Shown here: piece after piece, positions 32,502 through 40,995 of the stretch
Position numbering within the stretch: position 1 is the stretch's first letter
How the letters are laid out: the number at the start of each line of letters is the position of its first letter
Source: Desulfobulbaceae bacterium
GTDB taxonomy: Bacteria; Desulfobacterota; Desulfobulbia; Desulfobulbales; Desulfocapsaceae
Assembly (NCBI GenBank): GCA_024640625.1
Contig: JAHEER010000016.1
Span: 1 to 61,234, forward strand
Direction of reading: 5' to 3'
Length of the DNA stretch: 61,234 nt
Translations under genes and position numbers: made by a program
The notes under the pieces: generated by a model
Databases searched by the model: none
Told to the model about the DNA's origin: nothing
The model's input: the letters and a program-made list of their open reading frames with translations, nothing else

Positions 32502-35500
32502 TCAATTATCTCTGATCAGATCTATCAGCTCCTGGGTGCTTAATCTGCCGCTGGCATCGGTGCCTTCCAGCAAACTGTCGGCCAGGTCTCTTTTCTCCTG
32601 GTGCAGCTGGACGATTTTCTCCTCGATGGTGTGTGTGCATACCAACCGGTAAATGGTCACCGGCCGGGTTTGGCCTATCCGGTGAGCCCGGTCCGAGGCC
32701 TGGTCTTCGACAGCCGGGTTCCACCAGGGATCCATGTGGATGACATAATCGGCGGCGGTTAAATTGAGGCCCAGTCCCCCGGCCTTCAGACTGATGAGAA
32801 AAAGATCCCCCTCGCCGGATTGGAAAGCTTCCACCCGTTCTTTGCGCTGCCTGCTGCTGGTGCTGCCGTCGAGATACTGGTAGGTAATCTTTCTACCGTC
32901 CAGGTAGCGCCTGATGATATCGAGATGACCGATGAACTGGCTGAAGACCAGCACCTTGTGTCCGCCGGCGATCAGCTCTTCGGTAAGCTGGGAGAAGACC
33001 GTAAGCTTGGAACTCGGGATCGAAGTGTCTGGGGCGATCAGTTGGGGATTGCAGCAGGCCTGACGAAGACGCATGATCTCGGTAAGCACCTGCAGGTGCT
33101 TGCCTCGATTATCGGTGGTCTGCTCGAGCTGATCGAGAGCGTTCTGGCGCAACGCTTCGTAGAAATGAAGCTCTTCCCGGCTCATACTCACCTGGAGAGT
33201 GACATCGGTCCTCGGCGGCAGCTCCTCGAGGACCTGTGATTTGATTCGCCGCAGGATAAAGGGCCGGATCAGTTTTTTCAGCCTCAGCCGGGCTTCGCGG
33301 TTATTGAAACGCTCGATCGGAATGGCGAACCGTTCATTGAACTGCTTGTGTGTGCCGAGCAGGCCTGGGTTGATGAACTGGAAAAGATTCCACAGCTCAC
33401 CAAGATGATTTTCCAGCGGAGTACCGGTGGTGATCAGCTTGAACGATGCGTTCAGGGACATGGCCGCCTGAGATCTCTTGGTGGCGGCATTTTTGATGGC
33501 CTGGGCTTCGTCGAGCACGATGGTCTGCCACTGGACCTGGGAAAGGTTGTCGATCTCTTGCTGAAGCAGTGTGTAAGTGGTAATCAGCAGGTCGAATTTT
33601 CCAAGGGTGGAGATCATCTTATTTCTGTTTTTACCACCGAGCTGCCTGATTCTCAGCGTCGGGGTGAAGCGGGCAACTTCAGTCAGCCAGTTGGTCGATA
33701 CCGAAGTCGGGGCGACCACCAGTGAAGGTCCGTGGGAGGCATGCTGGAGAATTATCGCCAGCGACTGCAGCGTCTTGCCGAGCCCCATGTCATCGGCCAG
33801 GCAGCCGCCGACTCCCCAGTGGGCCAAACGGGTCAGCCAGTGATAGCCTTCGAGTTGATAATCTCTGAGTTCGGCTCTCAGAGTTGAAGGCAGGTCCGGG
33901 GTAAAGGCCTGGGCCTGTTCGATTTTGGCAACCTGATCAAGCCAGGCTTTGTTGGTTGTGGTGTTGGCCTGCTCCACCAGTTTCTCAAGGGAATGGACTG
34001 CCAGGGGGTGAACGGAGACTTCTTCGCTTTCAGGGTCGTCCTCGCCGAAGGTGTTGAGCTCGTCAAGGCGTTTTCTGAATTCCCTGGTCAGGGCTACGAA
34101 TTGACCGTTTTCTATTTCAATGAACCTGCCGGGGCCGGAACGGATGCGGTGTAATATATCTTTCAGATCGATGACCAGTTCCTGGTCCAGCACCAGTTCC
34201 CCACTCAAGCCGAACCAGTTCTGCCGGTTGGTGCGGATTTTAAGATTGAGGTTTTTGAGCGAGGCCTGGTGGCTGATGCTGAGTTTTTCACCTTCAGGCC
34301 ATTCCACGACGACCTGGTCGCTTATCTCCCTGAGTTCAAGCAGTGCCTGCAGACAATCCTCGGGGTCCTGCAGGTGCCACTCCCGGTCACGTTCCTGCTC
34401 AAGATCCACCGCCAGGTCGAGGATCGGACACTGTTCCTCTATTTCCTGAGCCTTTCGTTCTTCGGCAGCAAGGTCCCTTTTGGTTTGCACCCGGGTGCCT
34501 TCGATTTCCGCCATGATGTTTTCGACACCCTGACCAGGCTTTACATAGTGGGTGCCGGCCTTGAAAGGCTTGACCAGCATCTCCAGACGGAAGCCGCTGC
34601 CGAATGGTGATATGTGAATATAGATGGTCGAATCCGCCTCAACAAAGAGGATATCTTCAGCATTAAGAGACGAGCGGTCGACGCCGATGGCCGAATGGAC
34701 CGTCATAAAGGAGGAGATATTGCCGATGGCGGTCAATACCTCTTCACTTGCCTCAATCGGGACGGTCAATCCGTTTCTTCCTGTTATGGCGGCGATGCGC
34801 CGGTGGTTGTCGTTGATTTTAACCACCTTGAAACGGGTGTGCGTCTCCCGCACCAGCATGGTGTTTTCGCCGCTCACGGGCAGGGCAAAATTGAGGTGCA
34901 ATTCATCACCTCTGTTTTCGACCAGCAGTTCCGGTTCACCAGCGATAAAGTCGACTGGTGTGGTTGGATAATCATGCAGAAAAAGCAGGGGGTGTCCGAC
35001 CAGCGCCCGCACCAGTTTTTCCTGGTCGAAACTGTAATGGGGCTGGCTTTCACCGCTGTCAGTTTGGCGAATGGCCAGGCAGATCTTGCGGTCCTGAAGG
35101 CTTAAGAACGGCAGCCTGGAAGACTCATGCAGCCGGGCCAGAGAAATAGGCCTGCCTCTGCTCCAATCTCCGTCTTCCGAGCGCCTCTGCTCTCGTGGTC
35201 GAACCGTGAGCGTTTCGTTATCGTAGCCAATCAGCCAGATCAGCCGCCGGTCCTGATCTCGATAATCCTGAACGGCGCTGGATGAGATACTGATCAGGGC
35301 CTGCAGGCTGCGCTTCCATGGTTCCTCGGGTTCGATAAGATCCACGAAGGGGCGCAGCGACTCGGGACTGGCATCATCTATGGTCGACGGCTGGCGAGCG
35401 GTTGCGGAGGGCTCTGGATTCAAGAGCTGAGAGAACACCAGCCCGAACAACTCATAACCGTGTACTTCCGCCTTCTGGCAAAAGGCCTGGACTGCCTTTT

Positions 35501-36662
35501 CCACTTCAGGTTCCAGGGAACCGGTCAGCCAGTACTGGACGAGGGCTCCAAACAGAACTGTCACGGCTGAGGCCGGGGGAGAGGTCGGCAAAACAATTTC
35601 CTGGGGCTGGCTTTTCTGATGCATCCGGCTGTCGATAAGGCTGTGCAGAAACAGGTAGGCCTGGTGCTCTTCACTTTCTTCGAACAGACTCAGGGCGATG
35701 GTGATTTGGCGGGCGGCCTGCTCCAGAGAGTCGCTGTCGCTGCAGGCCGTTTTGCTGAGCACATGGAAGAGTCCCTGAAGGCCGACAAAGGCAACAATTT
35801 CGGTTTGATTGATGGAGCGCAAAGTTGCCAGGTCTTCTGCAAAAAGAGCTGCGGCCCGGTCATAGTTGCCCTGGAGAAAGGCAAGGGTGCCCCGGGATCC
35901 AGTCGCCAGACCGATATTTTTATTTTTGCCCAGCAGTTCCGTCGCTTGTTCACACTTTCCCTGGAACAGGTACAGATTGAGGAGCAGCCTCTGAAACGGC
36001 AGGGCTTCATCCTCATCCAGACGGGCAAAGTGTGCCTGGTTTTCGAGGTAGGCTGTCAGTTCGGGAAACGACTCCAGCCTTCGCTGTCCATGGAGGATAA
36101 TATGGTTGAGCAGAAAAAATTGAAATGACGGCGGCAGCGCCCCGAACCACTCTGGATTGAAAGGTCTGGTCACCACCTGAACCACCGGCGGCAGCGGAAT
36201 TGTAAGGTCTTCACACTGGTTGTCGAGAAAACCGAGAGCCTGATCAATGAGCTCAAAGTTCTGGGTGTATATGCCGATGCGCAGTTCACGCACCGCTCGC
36301 CAGCAGCGGGTGGCCCATTTGCCGTAATAGTATGAGGCCGGCGCCTCTTTTTGAACGGCAGCCGCATAGCGCCCAAAGATACCAGATTGGACAGCCTTTC
36401 GGGCCAGCGTCTCCACCAGATCGGGATGGCATTGCCTGTTGCCGTTGAGAAAGCCGGACTCTTCAAGTTTGGTGACGTAATGATTCACCAGCGGAGTGGT
36501 GGGACGATTGGAGCGAGGGCCTTTTAAGTCTAATCTTTTTAAGCAGTTAAGGATAAGGGTGGTGGGGGCCGGTTCGTAGATTATGGACAGAATCTGCAGC
36601 AGATTCTGTTCAAAAGAACTCAAACGGTCAATTTTCTTGAGACGGTTGTCATCACCGGTCAT
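32502..36662 (-). CDS. SNF2-family DNA-dependent ATPase/helicase
   Basis: The 1386-residue protein has a C-terminal SNF2 core (about residues 920-1380): ADDMGLGKTLQSLA (motif I), VAPTSVSTNW (Ia), VLDEAQAIKN (II), LITTGTPLENHLGELW (III), VFSQFIGHLDIIRRYL (IV), ISLKAGGLGLNLTAADYVIH (V) and SDRAHRIGQTRPV (VI). All motifs are intact. Residues 1-900 are a long repeat-like alpha-helical region without motifs that I recognise, as in bacterial SNF2 proteins of the HepA/SWF family. The role may be transcription-complex recycling or DNA remodelling. It stands alone; no restriction or phage-defence genes are adjacent. Confidence 0.92.
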   Translation of the reverse strand: MTGDDNRLKKIDRLSSFEQNLLQILSIIYEPAPTTLILNCLKRLDLKGPRSNRPTTPLVNHYVTKLEESGFLNGNRQCHPDLVETLARKAVQSGIFGRYAAAVQKEAPASYYYGKWATRCWRAVRELRIGIYTQNFELIDQALGFLDNQCEDLTIPLPPVVQVVTRPFNPEWFGALPPSFQFFLLNHIILHGQRRLESFPELTAYLENQAHFARLDEDEALPFQRLLLNLYLFQGKCEQATELLGKNKNIGLATGSRGTLAFLQGNYDRAAALFAEDLATLRSINQTEIVAFVGLQGLFHVLSKTACSDSDSLEQAARQITIALSLFEESEEHQAYLFLHSLIDSRMHQKSQPQEIVLPTSPPASAVTVLFGALVQYWLTGSLEPEVEKAVQAFCQKAEVHGYELFGLVFSQLLNPEPSATARQPSTIDDASPESLRPFVDLIEPEEPWKRSLQALISISSSAVQDYRDQDRRLIWLIGYDNETLTVRPREQRRSEDGDWSRGRPISLARLHESSRLPFLSLQDRKICLAIRQTDSGESQPHYSFDQEKLVRALVGHPLLFLHDYPTTPVDFIAGEPELLVENRGDELHLNFALPVSGENTMLVRETHTRFKVVKINDNHRRIAAITGRNGLTVPIEASEEVLTAIGNISSFMTVHSAIGVDRSSLNAEDILFVEADSTIYIHISPFGSGFRLEMLVKPFKAGTHYVKPGQGVENIMAEIEGTRVQTKRDLAAEERKAQEIEEQCPILDLAVDLEQERDREWHLQDPEDCLQALLELREISDQVVVEWPEGEKLSISHQASLKNLNLKIRTNRQNWFGLSGELVLDQELVIDLKDILHRIRSGPGRFIEIENGQFVALTREFRKRLDELNTFGEDDPESEEVSVHPLAVHSLEKLVEQANTTTNKAWLDQVAKIEQAQAFTPDLPSTLRAELRDYQLEGYHWLTRLAHWGVGGCLADDMGLGKTLQSLAIILQHASHGPSLVVAPTSVSTNWLTEVARFTPTLRIRQLGGKNRNKMISTLGKFDLLITTYTLLQQEIDNLSQVQWQTIVLDEAQAIKNAATKRSQAAMSLNASFKLITTGTPLENHLGELWNLFQFINPGLLGTHKQFNERFAIPIERFNNREARLRLKKLIRPFILRRIKSQVLEELPPRTDVTLQVSMSREELHFYEALRQNALDQLEQTTDNRGKHLQVLTEIMRLRQACCNPQLIAPDTSIPSSKLTVFSQLTEELIAGGHKVLVFSQFIGHLDIIRRYLDGRKITYQYLDGSTSSRQRKERVEAFQSGEGDLFLISLKAGGLGLNLTAADYVIHMDPWWNPAVEDQASDRAHRIGQTRPVTIYRLVCTHTIEEKIVQLHQEKRDLADSLLEGTDASGRLSTQELIDLIRDN

Positions 36663-36797
36663 AGAAGCAGTCCATCACCAAAGGCGAGAAGAAGGCGGTT
36701 GAGCCTGCGGATAAGTCTGGCCAACCAGCTAATATATCACTGTTTGTCCTTGATATAAACGAAAAAGCAACGGCTGGAGGATTATGAGAAGTCTGCA

Positions 36798-36827
36798 GGG
36801 CGGCAGCATAACGATAATCTGCCGCCC
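36798..36827. terminator. hairpin after ppiD gene
   Basis: GGGCGGCAG and CTGCCGCCC form a perfect 9-bp stem with a 12-base loop, eleven bases after the PpiD stop (on the minus strand). No T-run follows on that strand, so termination would have to be Rho-dependent or the hairpin may stabilise the transcript. Confidence 0.45.
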
Positions 36828-36838
36828 CGGTGGGGGAA

Positions 36839-38746
36839 TCAGAAATTTTCGAGACTCTTATGGATGCGGATATCGGCCTGGGCTTGCCGGTTGCGCAGCC
36901 AGGCGTCGAGTATACGCTGTTGTTTGAACTGCAGGAGAAGCTCTCTGTAGCGCTCCCGATCTTCATCGTTCATGGCGGTTTCCGGGGGACGACGATCATT
37001 AAAGCGGTAGACGTAGTAGGAGCTGTCGATAACTCCAGGTTCGGGAGATACCGGTGCTGAACGGGTGAGCCTGAAGGCGTCGTTGACCAGACCCTGGGGG
37101 AAATCGGAGGAGTGGTCTGGATCATTTTTCATCAGCGATCCTGATTTTTCAACAGAGAGTCCCCTCTCCTGGGCAGCCTTTTCGAAAACCGTGCCGTCTT
37201 CGCGGGTCTCGTCGATCAATTGTTCCGCCTCACTTTTCGCTGCAGCCGCGGCCTGCTCGGTTCGATAGTCTTTTTCGACTGCATCTCGCACCTCCTCAAG
37301 AGCGGGGACCTGGGGCTCCATTATTGCTTCAGCGGTGATGATCACATAGCCTTCGCCGGTTTCGACAATGGAACTGAGTTCCTGCTCCTGCAGCTCGAAG
37401 GCCCGGTCCAGAAAGGCTGGATCGGCAGTGACCCCCGATGGCGGGCTGCTGCGTTTGAAATACCCGGTTTCCACCAGTTGGGCGTCGGACTGCTGCTCCA
37501 GGTAGGCCTTCAGGCTTCCTGCTCCGATAATCGCTTCGTAGGCGGAATTGGCCAGTTGAAAGGCCATAGGCTTGGCCTGCTCCAGTTGCAGCGCGGTGAT
37601 GATCTGCTGTCGTGCATCTTCAAGCTGGGTGACGCCGCCCAACTGGATCTCTTCAAGCTTAATGATGTGATAACCGAAATCGGTTTTCACCACGTCGCTG
37701 ATCTCGCCGGTATCCATCGAAAACACCGCGTCGTTGAACGGCTTGACCATCTGGCCTTCGGTAAAAAAACCGAGATCTCCACCGGATACTGAGGTGGGGC
37801 CTTCCGAGTAAAGTCTGGCAAGTTCGGCGAAATCCTCACCATTTCTTGCTTTTTCTAAAATTTCCTGGGCTTTGGTCAGCTGTTGCTGATGGGTTTCTTG
37901 CGGGGCGCCGGGAGCCGCCCTGAGCAGAATATGGCGGGCCTGGCGCTTTTCGGGTACCTGGAATTCGGTGAGGTGGTCATCGTAGTACCTGCTGACTTCC
38001 TCTTCTTCAACCGTAATTCTAGAGCCGATATCTTCGTAAAGAAAGGGCAGGTAGCCGAGTTTGACCTGTTTTTCCGTTCTATATCTGTCGCCATTGGCTT
38101 CATACCAGGCGGCGAGGTCTTGATCGATTACTTCGACACTGTCTAGATAGGTTTCGGGATCGAAAACCACATAGGAAACGGAGACGGTCTCCTTCTCCAG
38201 ATTATAGAGTTCTTCAATCTCGAAGTCGGTGGCCACCTGGGAAAAGGCGGTGATATTTTCTATGGTCTTGGTGCCGAGCAGTTCGTAGCGTAGGGACTGT
38301 TCGTATTTCTCAGGGGAAAGCCGGTTGGAGGCTAAAATCGTCCGGTAACGTTCGATGTCGAAACCGCCGTTGTCCTGGAATTGGACCATGCTTTCGATCT
38401 CTTCCTGCATCTCGCGGCCGCTGACCATCACCCCCATCTCCTGGCCGCCCTGCCTGAGAAGGGCCTCTTGGGTAAGCTGTCCGATCACCTGCTGCTTGAT
38501 ATTGAGATTTTCGGCCAGCCCTTTCGGCACGGTTCCGCCAAACTGGGCTGATAGGCGGGCATAGGCCTGGTCATAAGCCTGTTGGAACTGCTGGAAGCTG
38601 ATCTCTTCGTTGTCCACCACGATGGCGGCTTCCTGCTTGTTCATCAGGTTCGTACCGACCCCCCAAAAAATGAAAACCAGGGCAATCATGACGACGATCG
38701 CCTGGATGACGAGCGATTGGGCTCGTTTCCTTAGAAAATCAAGCAT
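36839..38746 (-). CDS. ppiD: PpiD/SurA-type periplasmic peptidyl-prolyl isomerase
   Basis: The 635-residue protein begins with a single membrane anchor (residues 13-32, VIQAIVVMIALVFIFWGVGT) followed by a SurA_N chaperone domain. A parvulin rotamase lies at about residues 265-365: KRQARHILLRAAPG, SGGDLGFFTEGQMVKPF and TDFGYHIIKLEE. A second, degenerate domain follows. It assists folding of secreted and outer-membrane proteins, facing the periplasm. No ribosome binding site stands before the ATG, and a 60-codon frame ends 2 bp upstream, so its translation may be coupled to that short frame. Confidence 0.93.
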   Translation of the reverse strand: MLDFLRKRAQSLVIQAIVVMIALVFIFWGVGTNLMNKQEAAIVVDNEEISFQQFQQAYDQAYARLSAQFGGTVPKGLAENLNIKQQVIGQLTQEALLRQGGQEMGVMVSGREMQEEIESMVQFQDNGGFDIERYRTILASNRLSPEKYEQSLRYELLGTKTIENITAFSQVATDFEIEELYNLEKETVSVSYVVFDPETYLDSVEVIDQDLAAWYEANGDRYRTEKQVKLGYLPFLYEDIGSRITVEEEEVSRYYDDHLTEFQVPEKRQARHILLRAAPGAPQETHQQQLTKAQEILEKARNGEDFAELARLYSEGPTSVSGGDLGFFTEGQMVKPFNDAVFSMDTGEISDVVKTDFGYHIIKLEEIQLGGVTQLEDARQQIITALQLEQAKPMAFQLANSAYEAIIGAGSLKAYLEQQSDAQLVETGYFKRSSPPSGVTADPAFLDRAFELQEQELSSIVETGEGYVIITAEAIMEPQVPALEEVRDAVEKDYRTEQAAAAAKSEAEQLIDETREDGTVFEKAAQERGLSVEKSGSLMKNDPDHSSDFPQGLVNDAFRLTRSAPVSPEPGVIDSSYYVYRFNDRRPPETAMNDEDRERYRELLLQFKQQRILDAWLRNRQAQADIRIHKSLENF

Positions 38747-38748
38747 AA

Positions 38749-38931
38749 CTAGTTAAAATCAGGTGTATTAGGTTCGGTCAGCAGCTCCTTTTCAAGAACA
38801 GGCCGACAGTCAAAGTGAGTGCTTGTCAGAAGGTCGTGATCGGGGATGGATTTACCTCGGATGGCGCTATCCTGCAAGAAAAATCGCACAACTTCGTGGT
38901 TCTGCATCGACTCCGCCGGGTAGATTTTCAT
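38749..38931 (-). CDS. possible small leader ORF before ppiD
   Basis: A 60-codon frame starts at 38931 with AAGGG four bases upstream and ends TAG two bases before the ppiD ATG. Its sequence (MKIYPAESMQNHEVVRFF...) has no recognised motif. The only reason to list it is that ppiD itself lacks a ribosome binding site, which would be explained by translational coupling. It may equally be chance. Confidence 0.25.
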   Translation of the reverse strand: MKIYPAESMQNHEVVRFFLQDSAIRGKSIPDHDLLTSTHFDCRPVLEKELLTEPNTPDFN

Positions 38932-39050
38932 AAACCCTTGTGCCTAGCTATCAGCTTCGCAGAACCGTCCCAAGCCGTGGCAATAATAAACAACTAAATC
39001 AAAGCTTTATAGTCATTATGCAAATTTAAGGCAAATGCTTGTTCATTCAC

Positions 39051-39079
39051 TTGACAAACTGTTGAGCCTATAGTATTAA
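39051..39079 (+). promoter_or_regulatory. dsrC promoter
   Basis: TTGACA (39051-39056) and TATTAA (39074-39079) are separated by 17 bp. The first is a perfect -35; the second matches TATAAT at four positions. A leader of about 80 nt, AT-rich, precedes the dsrC start at 39167, with AAGGAGG as ribosome binding site. A strong promoter fits the abundance of DsrC in sulfate reducers. Confidence 0.6.
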
Positions 39080-39166
39080 GGCCAATTACTATTAATGTGT
39101 AAATGTTTTTTTGCCACTAGTAATTTTGCTAGTTCTTAAAGAATCACAATATCAAGGAGGTATGAA

Positions 39167-39487
39167 ATGCCCACAGTAGAACACAATGGAAAATCCTTCC
39201 AGGTTGATGAAGACGGCTTCCTGCTCAAAGGTATGGACGAGTGGAATGATGAATGGGTCGATTACGTAAAGAATTCTGAGGGTATCTCTGAGCTGACCGA
39301 CGAGCATCAGAAAGTTATCGACGCCCTGCAGGAGTACTACAAGAAGAACGGTATCGCTCCTATGGTAAGAATTCTGTCCAAGACCACCGGTTTTCCACTG
39401 AAACGGATCTACGAACTCTTTCCGTCTGGACCGGGCAAGGGAGCATGTAAAATGGCTGGTCTGCCGAAACCGACCGGTTGTGTATAA
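39167..39487 (+). CDS. dsrC: DsrC, sulfur-carrier protein of dissimilatory sulfite reduction
   Basis: The 106-residue protein has the DsrC/TusE fold and the swinging C-terminal arm KGACKMAGLPKPTGCV. Both redox cysteines are present: Cys94 and the penultimate Cys105, separated by ten residues. The presence of both defines true DsrC rather than TusE-only homologs. It receives sulfur from sulfite bound in DsrAB as a trisulfide and passes it to the DsrMKJOP membrane complex. It is encoded alone, as in many sulfate reducers, with its own promoter, AAGGAGG site and terminator. The dsrAB genes are not in this window. Confidence 0.97.
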   Translation: MPTVEHNGKSFQVDEDGFLLKGMDEWNDEWVDYVKNSEGISELTDEHQKVIDALQEYYKKNGIAPMVRILSKTTGFPLKRIYELFPSGPGKGACKMAGLPKPTGCV

Positions 39488-39510
39488 TTAAAATACAGCC
39501 CCGTTTTCAA

Positions 39511-39543
39511 GGGAAGATCCGCATCGGATCTTCCCTTTTTTTA
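39511..39543. terminator. bidirectional terminator between dsrC and the ATP-grasp gene
   Basis: GGGAAGATCCG (39511-39521) and CGGATCTTCCC (39525-39535) form an 11-bp stem with a 3-base loop, followed by eight T. It stops dsrC transcription and may also serve the opposing ATP-grasp operon, whose stop is at 39553. Confidence 0.93.
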
Positions 39544-39552
39544 TTGGTGCTT

Positions 39553-40317
39553 TTAAGCCGCGCTTGCGCAGCATCTCTTCTCTATGGCCTTGAGCCTTTG
39601 CCGGTAGTCTTGAGGAGAGATCCTGGCGCCGCGCAGTCCTCCCCGCAGATTGATTTCTCCAAGATAACTCGCTCCCTCCTCGGTCACCATCAGATCAAGG
39701 TGAGCGTAGTAAAAATCGGTCTGCTTCATGATCCTGGTGCATAACTCCCGCTGCTCCGGGGTAAGCTCGACCGCCCTGGCCTTGCCCCCGCAATGCAGGT
39801 TGTTTCTGAAGTTGCCGGGGTTGTACCGTTCGTAAGCTTCCCAATACTTGTCCAGGACAATGACTCTCAGGTCCGTGCACTTTTCGACGAAGGGCTGCAC
39901 TACGTAGGGGTAGGGTATCTGTCCCAGCGCCGACTGGGTGTAGACATCTTCAATAGACTGGTATCTGAAAACGCCGAGACCGGCGTTGCGGCCCTCTAAT
40001 TTGATTACCACTTCTTTTGCGCCTTCGCCGCTATAGCGATTGACTGTGTCCACCAGGTCATGGATGGTATAGACCACCACAGTCCCGGGAATCATCGCCC
40101 ATTCATAGAGTCGCGCCTGCATGGTTTTGGATCTGCTGCAGAGTTGCGAGATCAAGGAGGGGATGCCAACAATCCCCCGCCTGCAGAGATCGAGCAGCAG
40201 ATACTCCTCGCCTGGTTTCAGACGAATCCGGCCGAGGACGATGTCACCTTTGGTGAGGTCCTGATAGTGGCTGAAAAGAGAGTGGCTGTCGGTAATGATC
40301 CGGGGAACTGCAGTCAA
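39553..40317 (-). CDS. RimK-type ATP-grasp protein
   Basis: The 254-residue protein has an ATP-grasp core: EVVIKLEGRNAGLGVFRY (ATP-binding lysine and loop), YVVQPFVEKCTDLRVIVLD, and YAHLDLMVTEEGASYLGEIN with the metal-binding Asp, Glu and Asn. Such ligases join a carboxylate to an amine through an acylphosphate. The substrate is unknown. The start is TTG at 40317, sharing TTGA with the stop of the zinc-ribbon gene, so the two are coupled. The operon also holds bactofilin and an M23 peptidase, which suggests a cell-wall or surface role, though peptide or protein modification is also possible. Confidence 0.78.
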   Translation of the reverse strand: MTAVPRIITDSHSLFSHYQDLTKGDIVLGRIRLKPGEEYLLLDLCRRGIVGIPSLISQLCSRSKTMQARLYEWAMIPGTVVVYTIHDLVDTVNRYSGEGAKEVVIKLEGRNAGLGVFRYQSIEDVYTQSALGQIPYPYVVQPFVEKCTDLRVIVLDKYWEAYERYNPGNFRNNLHCGGKARAVELTPEQRELCTRIMKQTDFYYAHLDLMVTEEGASYLGEINLRGGLRGARISPQDYRQRLKAIEKRCCASAA

Positions 40318-40559
40318 AAGATCATCTCCTTGAAGCGCTGGTGGTAGATGGTCATATCTTCCTGACAGGCGCCGCAGAAAAGCAGCACATCACCGTTGAT
40401 CTGGGTCGTGTCGCTTTCGTGGGTGAAGCTGCCGTCACTGTTCTGGGTGTAGTGCGAGGTCAGCAGCACATCGTTGGCGAGTTCAAAAAAAACCTCGTCA
40501 TTACCGCAGGTAGGGCAAACGAGTCGATTGGCGATTCCCGATGCACGAATGGTTGGCAT
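40314..40559 (-). CDS. small zinc-ribbon protein
   Basis: The 81-residue protein has CPTCGNDEVFFE near its start and FCGACQEDMTIYH near its end: two CxxC knuckles forming a zinc ribbon. The middle (LLTSHYTQNSDGSFTHESD) is polar. It ends in a 4-bp overlap with the ATP-grasp start. No family with known function is recognised. It may modulate the ATP-grasp ligase, since the two are translationally coupled. Confidence 0.75.
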   Translation of the reverse strand: MPTIRASGIANRLVCPTCGNDEVFFELANDVLLTSHYTQNSDGSFTHESDTTQINGDVLLFCGACQEDMTIYHQRFKEMIF

Positions 40560-40581
40560 GATGATTATTCAGACGGAAAAA

Positions 40582-40995
40582 TTATCCTCTTCCCTGGGCG
40601 AATGGTGCCGAGTTTAATCTGTCAGGGTCTGTCTCAGAGGAGGTTTGGACTTCACTGTCCAGGACCGCCCCCGGCTCAACCACAAGATTGGTTGCGGCCA
40701 CCTTTCCGCTGATCGAGCTGCTTTTTCTGACTTTGACCAGGTCTGCGTCTATACTGCCTTCCAGCGTGCCGTGACAGACAAAAGTAACAACCTTTATAGC
40801 GCCGTTGATCCGCCCCGATCTGCCCAAGATCAGATAATCGCCGTTGATGTTGCCGTTGACTGTACCGTCAATCCTGGTTTTACCCTTGAAGTTCAGCTCC
40901 CCGGTGATAGTCATGTTCTGGTCGATGATGGAAGAAATAGTGTCGTTTTCGGAGTGGTGGATTCGTGTGACCAGGTTGTTCTTAATTTTGAACAT
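40582..40995 (-). CDS. bactofilin
   Basis: The 137-residue protein has the right-handed beta-helix repeats of bactofilins: MTITGELNFKGKTRIDGTVN, GNINGDYLILGRSGRINGAI, GTLEGSIDADLVKVRKSSSI and SGKVAATNLVVEPGAVL, with short disordered ends. Bactofilins form nucleotide-free filaments that position cell-wall enzymes. Its start overlaps the M23 peptidase stop by 14 bp. This pairing with an M23 endopeptidase is a recurrent bactofilin arrangement, linked to cell shape in other bacteria. Confidence 0.93.
   Translation of the reverse strand: MFKIKNNLVTRIHHSENDTISSIIDQNMTITGELNFKGKTRIDGTVNGNINGDYLILGRSGRINGAIKVVTFVCHGTLEGSIDADLVKVRKSSSISGKVAATNLVVEPGAVLDSEVQTSSETDPDRLNSAPFAQGRG

Noticed and set aside
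32502..36662. Phage-defence island around the SNF2 helicase
   Set aside because: Neighbours are housekeeping genes (cobA-hemD, ppiD). No nuclease, methyltransferase or DISARM-type partner is present.
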